Shown piece after piece: positions 1-7,609 of a DNA stretch of 64,000 nucleotides. A program made the position numbers and the translations under genes. Source of the stretch: Hyphomicrobiaceae bacterium (lineage in GTDB: Bacteria > Pseudomonadota > Alphaproteobacteria > Rhizobiales > Hyphomicrobiaceae); contig JACKJH010000003.1 in assembly GCA_020638055.1 (NCBI GenBank), forward strand, positions 124,001 to 188,000, written 5' to 3'. Position 1 is the first letter of the stretch; every line of letters begins with the position of its first letter. The notes beneath the pieces are model-generated. The model was not told where the DNA came from. It did no database searches and saw nothing but the letters and a program-made list of their open reading frames with translations.

Positions 1-137
1 TCGTCGAAGGTAGTGAGGCGAAAGCGGGTGTGCTGGACCCGCTAGGCAGCACTATCGAGGCTGGAAGCGATCAATATGGCGCGTTGATGCGGTCACTTGG
101 TACATCCATTCGGGATTGCCTCGGTTCCCTGGGGTAA
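1..137 (+). CDS. znuA: Zinc ABC transporter substrate-binding protein, C-terminal fragment (probable ZnuA)
   Basis: The window opens inside a gene. Reading from base 3, 44 codons run to a TAA at 135-137. The tail contains a VLDPLG motif followed by a segment with Y, LM and NSL/TSI-like spacing, and it ends with a Cys-containing helix (RDCLGSL). This is the pattern at the C-terminus of periplasmic zinc-binding proteins of the ZnuA (cluster 9) family. In that family the final conserved Cys forms a disulfide. Only the last helix is visible, so the metal-binding residues and the signal peptide cannot be checked. The name rests on this short motif alone. Confidence 0.6.
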   Translation, partial: VEGSEAKAGVLDPLGSTIEAGSDQYGALMRSLGTSIRDCLGSLG

Positions 138-181
138 GAATGATCCGCTCAGTGTTGGCGTAACGCACCTAAGCCGCCAAA

Positions 182-216
182 GAAAAAAGGCCGCCTGGTA
201 GATTTCCAAGCGGCCC
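182..216 (-). terminator. Intrinsic terminator of rpoH
   Basis: On the minus strand a stem of GGGCCGCTTGG / CCAGGCGGCC type (one mismatch, 7-nt loop) is followed immediately by TTTTTTC. It lies about 40 bases after the rpoH stop codon. It faces the end of the znuA-like gene and may slow that transcript too. Confidence 0.75.
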
Positions 217-251
217 TTCCTGTAGCCTTGGTCTTCACACGCGCTTGACGA

Positions 252-1142
252 TCAGTGAATTGCGGGCTGTTCGCTTTGAGCAGCAGACTGTGTGACAGCC
301 TTTTGCACCTTTTCGAACGCGCGCACTTCGATTTGCCGGATCCGTTCACGGCTTACGCCAAACTCGGTCGACAACTCCTCAAGCGTCAACGGGTCTTCAG
401 CGAGCCGGCGCGCCTCAAAGATGCGCTTCTCGCGATCGTTGAGCGAAGACAGCGCCGCACTCAGGTAGTCTCGGCGCCGCTCTAGTTCTTCTGATTCAGC
501 AAGCATCTCTTCCTGATCAGGAACATCATCGACCAGCCAGTCTTGCCACTCGCCCGACTCGGCTTCCGCACGGATTGGTGCGTTGAGCGATGCATCGCCA
601 CCCAAGCGGCGGTTCATCGAGACCACATCATCCTTGCTCACACCCAGCCGGGTAGCAATGGTATCCACGTGTTCGGGCTTGAGGTCACCCTCTTCGAATG
701 CCTGCAACTGCCCTTTCACCCGGCGCAGGTTGAAGAACAGCTTCTTTTGCGCCGCGGTGGTGCCCATCTTGACCAGGCTCCAGGAACGCAGAATGTATTC
801 CTGGATGGACGCGCGGATCCACCACATGGCATAGGTCGCAAGCCGGAAACCCTTGTCGGGCTCGAAACGCTTGACCGCCTGCATCAAACCCACGTTGCCT
901 TCCGAAATCACCTCGCCAATCGGCAGACCATAACCGCGGTAACCCATTGCAATGCGCGCCACCAATCGCAAATGCGATGTGACGAGTTTGTGGGCCGCTT
1001 CAGTGTCACCGTGCTCCTGCCAGCTCTTTGCCAGCATGTATTCTTCGTTCGGCTCGAGCATGGGAAAGCGGCGGATCTCTTCCAGATAGCGCGTGAGCCC
1101 ACCAGAACCCGCGGCAACGGTTGGTAGTGCCTTAGTCGTCAT
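252..1142 (-). CDS. rpoH: RNA polymerase heat-shock sigma factor RpoH
   Basis: A 296-residue sigma-70 family protein. It directs RNA polymerase to heat-shock promoters. Region 2 is complete, including the AVKRFEPDKGFRLATYAMWWIR core of region 2.3-2.4, and region 4 near the C-terminus carries the helix-turn-helix (TLEELS..FGVSRERIRQIE). The hallmark RpoH box QKKLFFNLR is present around residues 133-141, which separates RpoH from RpoD and other group 2 sigmas. The length matches the family (about 285-300). The gene stands alone and is followed by its own terminator. Alphaproteobacteria often carry two rpoH paralogs; which one this is cannot be told from sequence alone. Confidence 0.97.
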   Translation of the reverse strand: MTTKALPTVAAGSGGLTRYLEEIRRFPMLEPNEEYMLAKSWQEHGDTEAAHKLVTSHLRLVARIAMGYRGYGLPIGEVISEGNVGLMQAVKRFEPDKGFRLATYAMWWIRASIQEYILRSWSLVKMGTTAAQKKLFFNLRRVKGQLQAFEEGDLKPEHVDTIATRLGVSKDDVVSMNRRLGGDASLNAPIRAEAESGEWQDWLVDDVPDQEEMLAESEELERRRDYLSAALSSLNDREKRIFEARRLAEDPLTLEELSTEFGVSRERIRQIEVRAFEKVQKAVTQSAAQSEQPAIH

Positions 1143-1442
1143 CTCGTTTCGTCCCTCGTTTCCATTCGTGTGGTACGCTCAACTAACGTGTGGGCATCCC
1201 GGTTTCCGTCGCGAGCCACACAAAAGCGTCGCATAGCCGTCAATCCGCCATGCGATCCATTAATGTTCACGGTTCCAACACGTGATCAACGCAACACCCC
1301 ACAAAACTATGTGTGTATTATGTTACGTTGTTTCAATACTCCGTGAAAAACAGAGTTATATAATTAAATCAAATGGTTGGAAAAATTCGGGATAAATTTT
1401 CGCTGGGTTTAAGAACGGCGTTCAAACCCTTAGAGCCGTAAA
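1143..1442. other. AT-rich intergenic region upstream of rpoH
   Basis: About 300 bases without a gene. The part around 1300-1400 is clearly richer in A and T than its surroundings and probably holds the rpoH promoter. I could not find a convincing sigma-70 or sigma-32 promoter pair. A weak hairpin at 1405-1429 (GGGTTT...AAACCC) could end the small gene that stops at 1443. Confidence 0.35.
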
Positions 1443-1682
1443 TCAATCCTTCTCGCTCTTTTCAAAATCGATTCGGTCGGTCCAATTCGAACCTCCCATG
1501 TCGCTGTCGACGCGGTCGGCCGACGAGCTATCAGGCCACAACGCCAGCGCGGAGAAAACGGCCAGCACGGCAAGAGCGCCAAGTGTGCCGTGATACGATT
1601 TGAATAGCTGCAGGCCTTCTTCCTGAGCGATCAGGAACAAGACAACAAGAATGACCGACAAGATCTTGAAACGTAAAGACAT
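1443..1682 (-). CDS. Small hypothetical membrane protein
   Basis: A 79-residue protein of unknown function, starting MSLRFKILSV. A longer reading frame begins at a TTG (1703), but the ATG at 1682 is the better start. Residues about 5-20 (ILSVILVVLFLIA) and 38-53 (LGALAVLAVFSALALW) are two hydrophobic stretches that could span the inner membrane. The C-terminal 25 residues are acidic and polar and probably cytoplasmic. It lies between rluD and rpoH, both on the same strand. I recognise no family. Confidence 0.55.
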   Translation of the reverse strand: MSLRFKILSVILVVLFLIAQEEGLQLFKSYHGTLGALAVLAVFSALALWPDSSSADRVDSDMGGSNWTDRIDFEKSEKD

Positions 1683-1761
1683 TAATGTCCCATGGAGATA
1701 CAACGCATGGCAATCTTACAACCTGCTTTTTAACAAATCCCTGCGCATCAGTTGGCTGGTT

Positions 1762-2871
1762 TCAGTCGTCCGGCTGATGATGGCACCTCAGTGCTTCTAT
1801 CAGCCGAAGAAGATCTGCGGGCAGCGGGCTTTCAAAAACCATCTGTTCACCGGTTTTTGGGTGAACGAAGCCTAGTTCGGCGGCATGCAGCGCCTGCCGT
1901 CCAAGTGCCTTTAGCGCGTCCTCCTCCTGCGGGTTGAGCAGTCGTTGAGATGCGCGAAATCCTGCTCCATAGACCGCGTCTCCAAGTAGGGGGTGCCCAA
2001 TATGTGCAAGATGCACCCGAATTTGATGAGTACGACCGGTTTCCAGATCGAGCCTCAGCAAGGCTGCGATGGCGTGTTGAGAGCCGTGCAACGCGAGGGC
2101 GGGTGAGGGGCCTGCATTCCGCTTTGCCCTCCCTATTCCGAGCCGATCGCTCGCCAGTGGATCGCCACCGAAAACTTCGAGGACGTCATAATGCGTGATC
2201 GCGGCGCGGGCACCACTACCCTCACTGGCGCGGCGCACAGATATGCGGGTCCGATTTTGCGAGGATCGACCAAGCGGCGCGTCGATGGTCCCATGCATGC
2301 GGTCAGGCACCCGCCAGCACACAGCGCGATAGGAACGGATGAGACGCCCGTCGCGGCCGTGGGCGGCAAACTGATCGGCAAGTGCACGGTGTGCCGCATC
2401 TGCCTTGGCGACGACCAAAAGGCCCGACGTATCCTTGTCAAGCCGGTGCACTATGCCTGGTCGCCTGACACCGCCAATGCCTGAAAGGCTGTCACCGCAA
2501 TGCGCAATCAGCGCATTGACCAAGGTTCCACTCTCGTGGCCCGCGGCAGGGTGCACAACAACGCCTGCCGGTTTATCGATCACGATCAGGTCTGCATCTT
2601 CGAAAACCACATTAAGCTCGATATGCTCCCCTTTGGGTTCAGGATCCATTGGCGGTGGAACGTTCACCTCGATAACGTCTCCTGGTTTGACCCGGTGCTT
2701 GCGCTCCCCTATCGTCCGCCCGCCCATACGCACGTTGCCACCGTCAATTAGGGCCTGGACCCGAGCCCGGGAAATGTCAGGCAGTAGCCGCGCCAGCACA
2801 GCATCAATGCGTTGCCGGTCACCGGCCGTATCAACGACGATCTCAACCACCTGTCTGCCTCCATCAGTCAT
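1762..2871 (-). CDS. rluD: 23S rRNA pseudouridine synthase, RluA/RluD family
   Basis: A 369-residue pseudouridine synthase that isomerises uridines in 23S rRNA. An S4 RNA-binding domain occupies about residues 20-70. The catalytic domain has the RluA-family motif HRLDKDTSGLL with the catalytic Asp at 145, and a later GRTHQIRVHLAHIGHPLLGD motif. The protein is longer than E. coli RluD (326). Much of the difference is an extra segment of about 30 residues (235-267, bases 2071-2169) just before the RTHQIR motif. It is divergent from the DUF6476 gene at 2913, with 41 bases between the starts. A second RluA-family gene, of the RluC type, lies at 55775. Confidence 0.9.
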   Translation of the reverse strand: MTDGGRQVVEIVVDTAGDRQRIDAVLARLLPDISRARVQALIDGGNVRMGGRTIGERKHRVKPGDVIEVNVPPPMDPEPKGEHIELNVVFEDADLIVIDKPAGVVVHPAAGHESGTLVNALIAHCGDSLSGIGGVRRPGIVHRLDKDTSGLLVVAKADAAHRALADQFAAHGRDGRLIRSYRAVCWRVPDRMHGTIDAPLGRSSQNRTRISVRRASEGSGARAAITHYDVLEVFGGDPLASDRLGIGRAKRNAGPSPALALHGSQHAIAALLRLDLETGRTHQIRVHLAHIGHPLLGDAVYGAGFRASQRLLNPQEEDALKALGRQALHAAELGFVHPKTGEQMVFESPLPADLLRLIEALRCHHQPDD

Positions 2872-2912
2872 GGTGGGCAGTCTCCCAAGGCGTAATAAAG
2901 GAACGACGCAAG

Positions 2913-3323
2913 ATGGCCGCCGATGAAGAGGATATGCCCTTCCGCTGGTCGCTGTTCCTGCCCGCCAGGAATGACTCGCCCTCGCTGCGCGGACTGAAAT
3001 ATGCCGTCATCGGCATGGGTGTGATCCTGATCCTGGGGTTCATTGTAATTCTTGGACGCATCGTTTATCTGACCTCGCGTATGGATGCGAGTATTCAGGT
3101 CGACAAGGCGCTCACGCTGACAGTGCCAACGGGCGCCGAAGTGGTAACAATGGCACTCGATGGCAACCGGCTTGCGGTGCATTTATCGGGCCCTGATCGC
3201 GGCGAGCGGGTAATAAAGATCATAGATCTGAGAACTGGTAATACGGTCTCAAACATCCATCTTGAGGCTATTGCCGCGCCGCCCGCCAATCTGCCAGAAC
3301 CGGCTGGATCACCAACGCAGTAG
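2913..3323 (+). CDS. DUF6476 family membrane-anchored protein
   Basis: A 136-residue protein. Residues about 27-50 form one transmembrane helix (VIGMGVILILGFIVILGRIVYL). It is followed by a soluble domain of about 70 residues with beta-strand character (VPTGAEVVTMALDGNRLAVHL). This layout and position, divergent from rluD, match the alphaproteobacterial family I know as DUF6476, whose function is not known. The stop codon TAG (3321-3323) is the first base triplet of a palindromic repeat, so the native C-terminus may have been changed by that insertion. Confidence 0.75.
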   Translation: MAADEEDMPFRWSLFLPARNDSPSLRGLKYAVIGMGVILILGFIVILGRIVYLTSRMDASIQVDKALTLTVPTGAEVVTMALDGNRLAVHLSGPDRGERVIKIIDLRTGNTVSNIHLEAIAAPPANLPEPAGSPTQ

Positions 3324-3392
3324 AGCGTCGTGCGTTATATCGGGATCATTCTGCCGCGGCGAATTGGTTCCGGTATCGCGCACGACGCTCTA
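3321..3392. repeat. 72-bp palindrome with TAGAGCGTCGTGCG arms
   Basis: Perfect 14-base inverted arms (TAGAGCGTCGTGCG at 3321-3334 and its complement at 3379-3392) enclose an imperfectly pairing interior. The left end provides the stop codon of the DUF6476 gene. A half copy starts at 60770. Confidence 0.85.
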
Positions 3393-3573
3393 ATTATTTG
3401 GTCCGGAAAATCGAACACAGTCCGGTCTTTATGGCCGGCAATGGCCGATTTTGCGCGCTGAGTAGGCTGGCTGGAGCGTTCAGGACCCGCGTTTGGCAAC
3501 AGAGCCTGACCACAGAGCTCGATCACGGAGCTTGATTGCGGCGCATGCCTGACATATAGGTGGCCGCCGCGCT

Positions 3574-3649
3574 GTCCCGTTCGTCTAGTGGCCTAGGACA
3601 CCAGCCTCTCACGTTGGGAACACGGGTTCGAGTCCCGTACGGGGCGCCA
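3574..3649 (+). tRNA. tRNA-Glu (anticodon CTC)
   Basis: A 76-base cloverleaf with CCA encoded. The acceptor arms GTCCCGT / ACGGGGC pair with one G-T. The anticodon stem CCAGC / GTTGG encloses loop CTCTCAC, which gives anticodon CTC and reads GAG. The T arm is ACGGG-TTCGAGT-CCCGT. It stands alone between the DUF6476 gene and pitA. Confidence 0.95.
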
Positions 3650-3989
3650 CTATTTGTCTCACGCAATGAAATTGCTCCGACGGGGCGGGCTCTCGCCCCG
3701 CGCCCTTGGACGCTGGAACGCTTGCGCGTTCGAAGTTTCTCCTTCAAAGCCACCACTTTGATTTGCCAACCCATTGGCACGATTGGCGGTGGCGTTCCGC
3801 GCCAGGATTGTTTTTCCAAGTGCCGACACCACGAGGCTCAGGGAATGGGTGTGCACACTGCACAACGACCCAATGCCGATTGTAGCTCATCCGCAGTGCC
3901 TCACCTCAGTCGAGGAATAGCCTTACGCTTCCCGACCAGACCAACACTTCGATCTGCGGCCACCGTCCTCATCAGACGCGTTTTACCCT
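3650..3989. other. Gene-free region after tRNA-Glu
   Basis: 340 bases between the tRNA and the end of pitA. A GC-rich hairpin (GGGGCG / CGCCCC, near 3680-3697) sits close to the tRNA but lacks a T-run. Reading frames here do not resemble any protein. I see nothing else. Confidence 0.4.
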
Positions 3990-5489
3990 TCACATTATGA
4001 ACGTCAGCAGGACATAGATCATTGCCGAGAGCAGCGCGGCGGCGGGAACGGTGATGAGCCAGGCGGCGATGATGACGGTGAAATGCGAGCGCCGCACGAG
4101 CTTGCGCTTGATGACCTCCTGCTCGCTCAGCATGGGACGGACGTCTGAGCCTGCGGCCAGACCCTTCGCCTCAAGATAACGGCGACGCACCGGGCTGTGG
4201 GTGATGAAGTACTCTCGATAAAAGCCCACCCCGAAAACTGCGCCGACGGCGATATGTGTCGAACTGACCGGCAGTCCAAGCGCTGATGCCGCGATCACGG
4301 TAATTGCAGCGGAAAGCGCGACGCAAAACGCCCGGATCGGGTTCAATCGGGTGATGCGTTCGCCCACGGTGCGGATGAGCCGAGGGCCAAACAAGAACAA
4401 TCCCATGCTGATACCGATGGCGCCAATCACCATGATCCAGAACGGAACTGAGACGCTCGACGAAACATGACCGGTCTTCAGGCTGTCGAATATGCCCGCC
4501 AGCGGCCCCACCGCGTTGGCAACATCGTTGGCGCCATGGGCAAAAGATAACAAGGCAGCCGAGACAATGAGTGGGATCCTGAAGAGCTTGCGCAGCGACT
4601 GGTTGCGGTTTTCCAACCCTTCGGATTGGCGGTGAATGATCGGTTTCAGGACTAGAAATGAAACGATGAGAACGGCCAGCGATAGACCTGCAATGATCGG
4701 CGGAGAGATCCGGTAGACGTGCTTGAAGCCCTTCAACATGAGATAGGCGGTAAACGCCGCAGCCATGATGGCGACCAGTGCTGGCACCCAAACCCGCGCA
4801 GCGGAAATCTTGTCTTTTTTGTAGATGATATTGAACTTCACAATGGCCAGAAACAGGGCGGCAACGCCACCGCCGATTAGCGGTGAAATAACCCAGCTTG
4901 CAGCAATTGCCATCATGATCGGCCAGTTGATCAGCCCGGCTCCAACGGCAGCGACACCAGCCCCAACGACACCTCCGACAACAGCGTGCGTGGTCGATAC
5001 CGGCGCGCCGATATAGGTTGCCAGATTGACCCAGACGGCCGCAGAGCAAAGCGCTGCCATCATGATGATGATGAATTGTTGTCCGTCAGCAACCGCATCC
5101 GGTGCGATGATACCTTTGGAGATCGTCTTGACGACATCGCCGCCCGCAAGAAGTGCACCGGCACTCTCAAAGATCGCCGCAACAATGATCGCGCCGAACA
5201 TGGTGATCGCGCGAGCGCCAACTGCTGGGCCAACGTTGTTTGCAACATCGTTGGCACCGATGTTGAGCGCCATGTAGCCAGCAAGAATGGCTGCCGCCAC
5301 AAGTATCGCCGTGTTTGTTTCAGCGCCGGCCTGAAGCGATGCAAAAAGTGCGCTCAGCGCAAGGAAAACGAAGGCTATGCCGGGCGCAAGAAAGCCAAGC
5401 GATTGTGCGCGCGTCGAATCTTCAAGCCTCTGAAGTTTCTTCAGATCCTTGTCGAGCGCGGCCTTCTTGATCCGCATGTGTTGGTCCAA
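3990..5489 (-). CDS. pitA: Inorganic phosphate transporter, PiT family
   Basis: A 499-residue, strongly hydrophobic inner-membrane protein of the PiT family, which takes up phosphate with protons or metal-phosphate. Both family signatures are visible: GANDVANNVGPAVGA near residue 78 in the first half and GANDVANAVGPLAG near 320 in the second half, reflecting the internal duplication. About 10-12 transmembrane segments can be counted, with a short charged N-terminus of about 30 residues. It lies 63 bases downstream of a Nudix hydrolase gene on the same strand, so the two may be co-transcribed. An alternative start at MRIKKA is four codons in. Confidence 0.93.
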   Translation of the reverse strand: MDQHMRIKKAALDKDLKKLQRLEDSTRAQSLGFLAPGIAFVFLALSALFASLQAGAETNTAILVAAAILAGYMALNIGANDVANNVGPAVGARAITMFGAIIVAAIFESAGALLAGGDVVKTISKGIIAPDAVADGQQFIIIMMAALCSAAVWVNLATYIGAPVSTTHAVVGGVVGAGVAAVGAGLINWPIMMAIAASWVISPLIGGGVAALFLAIVKFNIIYKKDKISAARVWVPALVAIMAAAFTAYLMLKGFKHVYRISPPIIAGLSLAVLIVSFLVLKPIIHRQSEGLENRNQSLRKLFRIPLIVSAALLSFAHGANDVANAVGPLAGIFDSLKTGHVSSSVSVPFWIMVIGAIGISMGLFLFGPRLIRTVGERITRLNPIRAFCVALSAAITVIAASALGLPVSSTHIAVGAVFGVGFYREYFITHSPVRRRYLEAKGLAAGSDVRPMLSEQEVIKRKLVRRSHFTVIIAAWLITVPAAALLSAMIYVLLTFIM

Positions 5490-5552
5490 CTGAATGACCC
5501 CCCCCGGTCACTTTTAAGAAGCTGTCACCTGCCAGCTATTGCACGGCCTTTT

Positions 5553-6008
5553 TCAGGCACTTCCAAAATCTCGCTCGAACTCCAGAATGATTTGCTCCAG
5601 CTCATGCTCTGCCACAGAACTTGCGGCTTGTTGAGGCGACATCCAGACCCGCTGACGTTCGGCCCCCTCATCCCAGGACGCAAGCTCATCAGTTACCCGC
5701 AGCGGAAACACACTCACGCGGCACGTAATACTGGCAAACAGATGCAAGCGCTTGAGATACCCGTATGAACCAATAGCGGTTTGCGCAATCTCACCGATGA
5801 GACCTGCTTCCTCTTCAGCCTCCTTTGCTGCCGCCTCGAAAGGTTGAAATCCCGGCTCCGGCCAGCCTTTGGGAATGACGAACCGTCCGGTCCCTCGACT
5901 TGTGACCAATGCGATCTCCAGGTGGGATTTTCGCATGCGGTAACAAAGGGCCCCGTATTGTTGAAGCGTTCGTCTCGATACGAACAAGCGGTTGAACAAA
6001 TTCACCAT
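5553..6008 (-). CDS. Nudix hydrolase, DIPP-like
   Basis: A 151-residue Nudix hydrolase (start MVNLFNRL). The Nudix helix is present as PKGWPEPG....EAAAKEAEEEAGL: the Gly and the KEAEEEAG metal-binding core fit the consensus, but the Glu expected five residues after the first Gly is Phe. The PKGWPEPG lead-in resembles diphosphoinositol-polyphosphate (DIPP) phosphohydrolases, which also act on nucleotide polyphosphates. I prefer the ATG at 6008 over a longer frame from 6071. The longer version would begin inside a palindromic repeat, and its extra residues (MFQFWRDRPLG) are repeat-encoded. It is followed closely by pitA, which suggests a phosphate-related role. Confidence 0.82.
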   Translation of the reverse strand: MVNLFNRLFVSRRTLQQYGALCYRMRKSHLEIALVTSRGTGRFVIPKGWPEPGFQPFEAAAKEAEEEAGLIGEIAQTAIGSYGYLKRLHLFASITCRVSVFPLRVTDELASWDEGAERQRVWMSPQQAASSVAEHELEQIILEFERDFGSA

Positions 6009-6040
6009 GTGATAGTTTCCAACTGAGGATTTGTCGAACC

Positions 6041-6206
6041 CTAGTGGCCTGTCGCGCCAAAATTGAAACATAGCCGCAACCGCATAAAATTTTGGCGCGA
6101 CATGAAGGTCACTAGCAAAATCATTGGATTAGTGTGGCGTTTATCGCGCCTTAGTTGATACCCAGCATGCCGCAACATCGATCAACTAAGGCGCGACGCC
6201 ACACTA
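6041..6206. repeat. Twin-hairpin composite repeat, copy 1
   Basis: Two different palindromes in fixed order. The first (6041-6114) has arms CTAGTGGCCT-GTCGCGCCAAAATT with a 4-base bulge in the right arm. The second (6130-6206) has arms TAGTGTGGCGT...CGCGCCTTAGTTGAT. They are separated by about 15 bases (CAAAATCATTGGAT). The same unit recurs at 54920-55084 (inverted) and 62980-63145. Loops as well as stems are conserved between copies. Confidence 0.92.
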
Positions 6207-6479
6207 GGAAATGCGTTCGTTGGGTTGGGGAAAACAACTACGAAGTTTATGTGGCGTAGGATGCCGCCAGATCAACACCGGTAGGTTGCCGGCCCAGTAT
6301 GTCCGTGGTGGCCCTGCGAGGGGGCGCGGCGCCAGGGTTCGGGCAACGGCGCGGGTCTAAGCCTGGCGATTGCAAGGCTCCCTTTGGGGGGCAGAACGGC
6401 ATCGTGTGTGTATGGTGGCGTGCACGGGGCTGCGGCCCATGCTGGAAAACCCTCTCTAAAGGTGAACAGGCCAGTGATC
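6207..6479. other. Gene-free region upstream of the methyltransferase
   Basis: A GC-rich stretch of about 270 bases with several short self-complementary runs and a TTTGGGGGGC block near 6380. It matches no RNA family that I can recognise. The methyltransferase promoter is presumably here. Confidence 0.3.
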
Positions 6480-7514
6480 ATGGATAAAATGGATCAAAAC
6501 GAAGAACCGCCCAATGAGGATCACAACACGATCGAAGCGGTATCTTCGGCTGCGACCCCAGTGGAGCTGTCCACGCACGAGGCAACGGCGCCTGTTCTCC
6601 GCGCGATAGATCCTGAGGCCCGCGGGATTATCCACGGTGATGGGATCGAAGGCGTTCGCAGACTTGCTGCGGCGTCAGTGCATCTAATCGCCAGTGATAT
6701 TCCCTATGGTATCAGCGCTGACGATTGGGATGTCTTGCATTCCAATTTCAACACTGCGCTACGTGGCGCCAGCCCTGCGCAGGCGAAGGCGGGTGCAGTT
6801 TTCAAGAGCCGCGGTAAGCCGATCAACGGCTGGTCGGAAGCTGATCGGCAAATTCCAAAACAGTACTATGACTGGTGCTCGAACTGGGCCGCAGACTGGT
6901 ATCGCGTTTTGAAGCCCGGCGGCTCCGCTTTTGTTTTTGCAGGCAGACGCTACGCGCATCGCTGCATTTGCGCGCTGGAAGATGCGGGCTTTTCCTTCAA
7001 GGACATGCTGGCATGGATGCGTGGGCGTGCACCACATCGCGCGCAACGCGTGAGCATTGTTTACCAACGCAGAGGCGATCTGGAAGCAGCTCAGCGCTGG
7101 GAAGGTTGGCGTGTTGGCAATCTACGGCCGACATTCGAACCAGTGCTTTGGTTCACCAAGCCCTACAAGATCGGAACCACAATTGCCGATAACGCACTGG
7201 TAAATGGCGTTGGCCCTTATAACGAAGCGGCGTTCCTTCGTTATGTGACACGGCCCGACAACATTCTCGACATCGGCTATGAGCCGAGCGAGAGCGGTTT
7301 GCATCCCATGCAAAAGCCGGTTCGCCTGATGCAGGCGCTGATTGAGATTGCCACCCAGCCAGGGCAACTCGTGCTCGACCCTTTTGCTGGCAGTGGTACA
7401 ACGCTGCTTGCGGCCCAGGCCGTCGGACGAGCCTTCCTCGGCTTTGAGACGAATGATCGCTATGTCGAAATTGCAAGGACACGGCTGAAACGCAATAGGC
7501 CGGCGATGCGCTAG
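6480..7514 (+). CDS. Solitary site-specific DNA methyltransferase (amino-MTase, beta-type order)
   Basis: A 344-residue DNA methyltransferase of the N6-adenine/N4-cytosine superfamily, using S-adenosylmethionine. The catalytic motif IV comes first (DIPY, residues 73-76, where the consensus is DPPY), and the AdoMet-binding motif I (FAGSGT, about 302-307) is near the C-terminus. This order is that of the beta class, which includes CcrM. A HPMQKP motif precedes motif I. No restriction endonuclease or specificity gene is next to it. The start at 6480 gives MDKMDQNEE; in-frame GTGs at 6462 and 6474 are alternatives, and 6462 lies closer behind a possible ribosome site. It is flanked on the left by the twin-hairpin repeat, which suggests an acquired segment. 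Confidence 0.85.
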   Translation: MDKMDQNEEPPNEDHNTIEAVSSAATPVELSTHEATAPVLRAIDPEARGIIHGDGIEGVRRLAAASVHLIASDIPYGISADDWDVLHSNFNTALRGASPAQAKAGAVFKSRGKPINGWSEADRQIPKQYYDWCSNWAADWYRVLKPGGSAFVFAGRRYAHRCICALEDAGFSFKDMLAWMRGRAPHRAQRVSIVYQRRGDLEAAQRWEGWRVGNLRPTFEPVLWFTKPYKIGTTIADNALVNGVGPYNEAAFLRYVTRPDNILDIGYEPSESGLHPMQKPVRLMQALIEIATQPGQLVLDPFAGSGTTLLAAQAVGRAFLGFETNDRYVEIARTRLKRNRPAMR

Positions 7515-7609
7515 AATTGATGCCTGCCGGGTGCGGACCGCGATTTGCATTGAGTGTGGGTCCATCGCATCACAACATTCACAATTATGAAAATTCCCGG
7601 GGGCGCTCC

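Noticed and set aside
3560..4000. 146-codon frame covering tRNA-Glu and the following spacer
   Set aside because: It reads through a complete tRNA gene and has no protein-like features.
6009..6071. Longer N-terminus for the Nudix hydrolase
   Set aside because: The extra residues are encoded by one arm of a palindromic repeat shared with two unrelated places.
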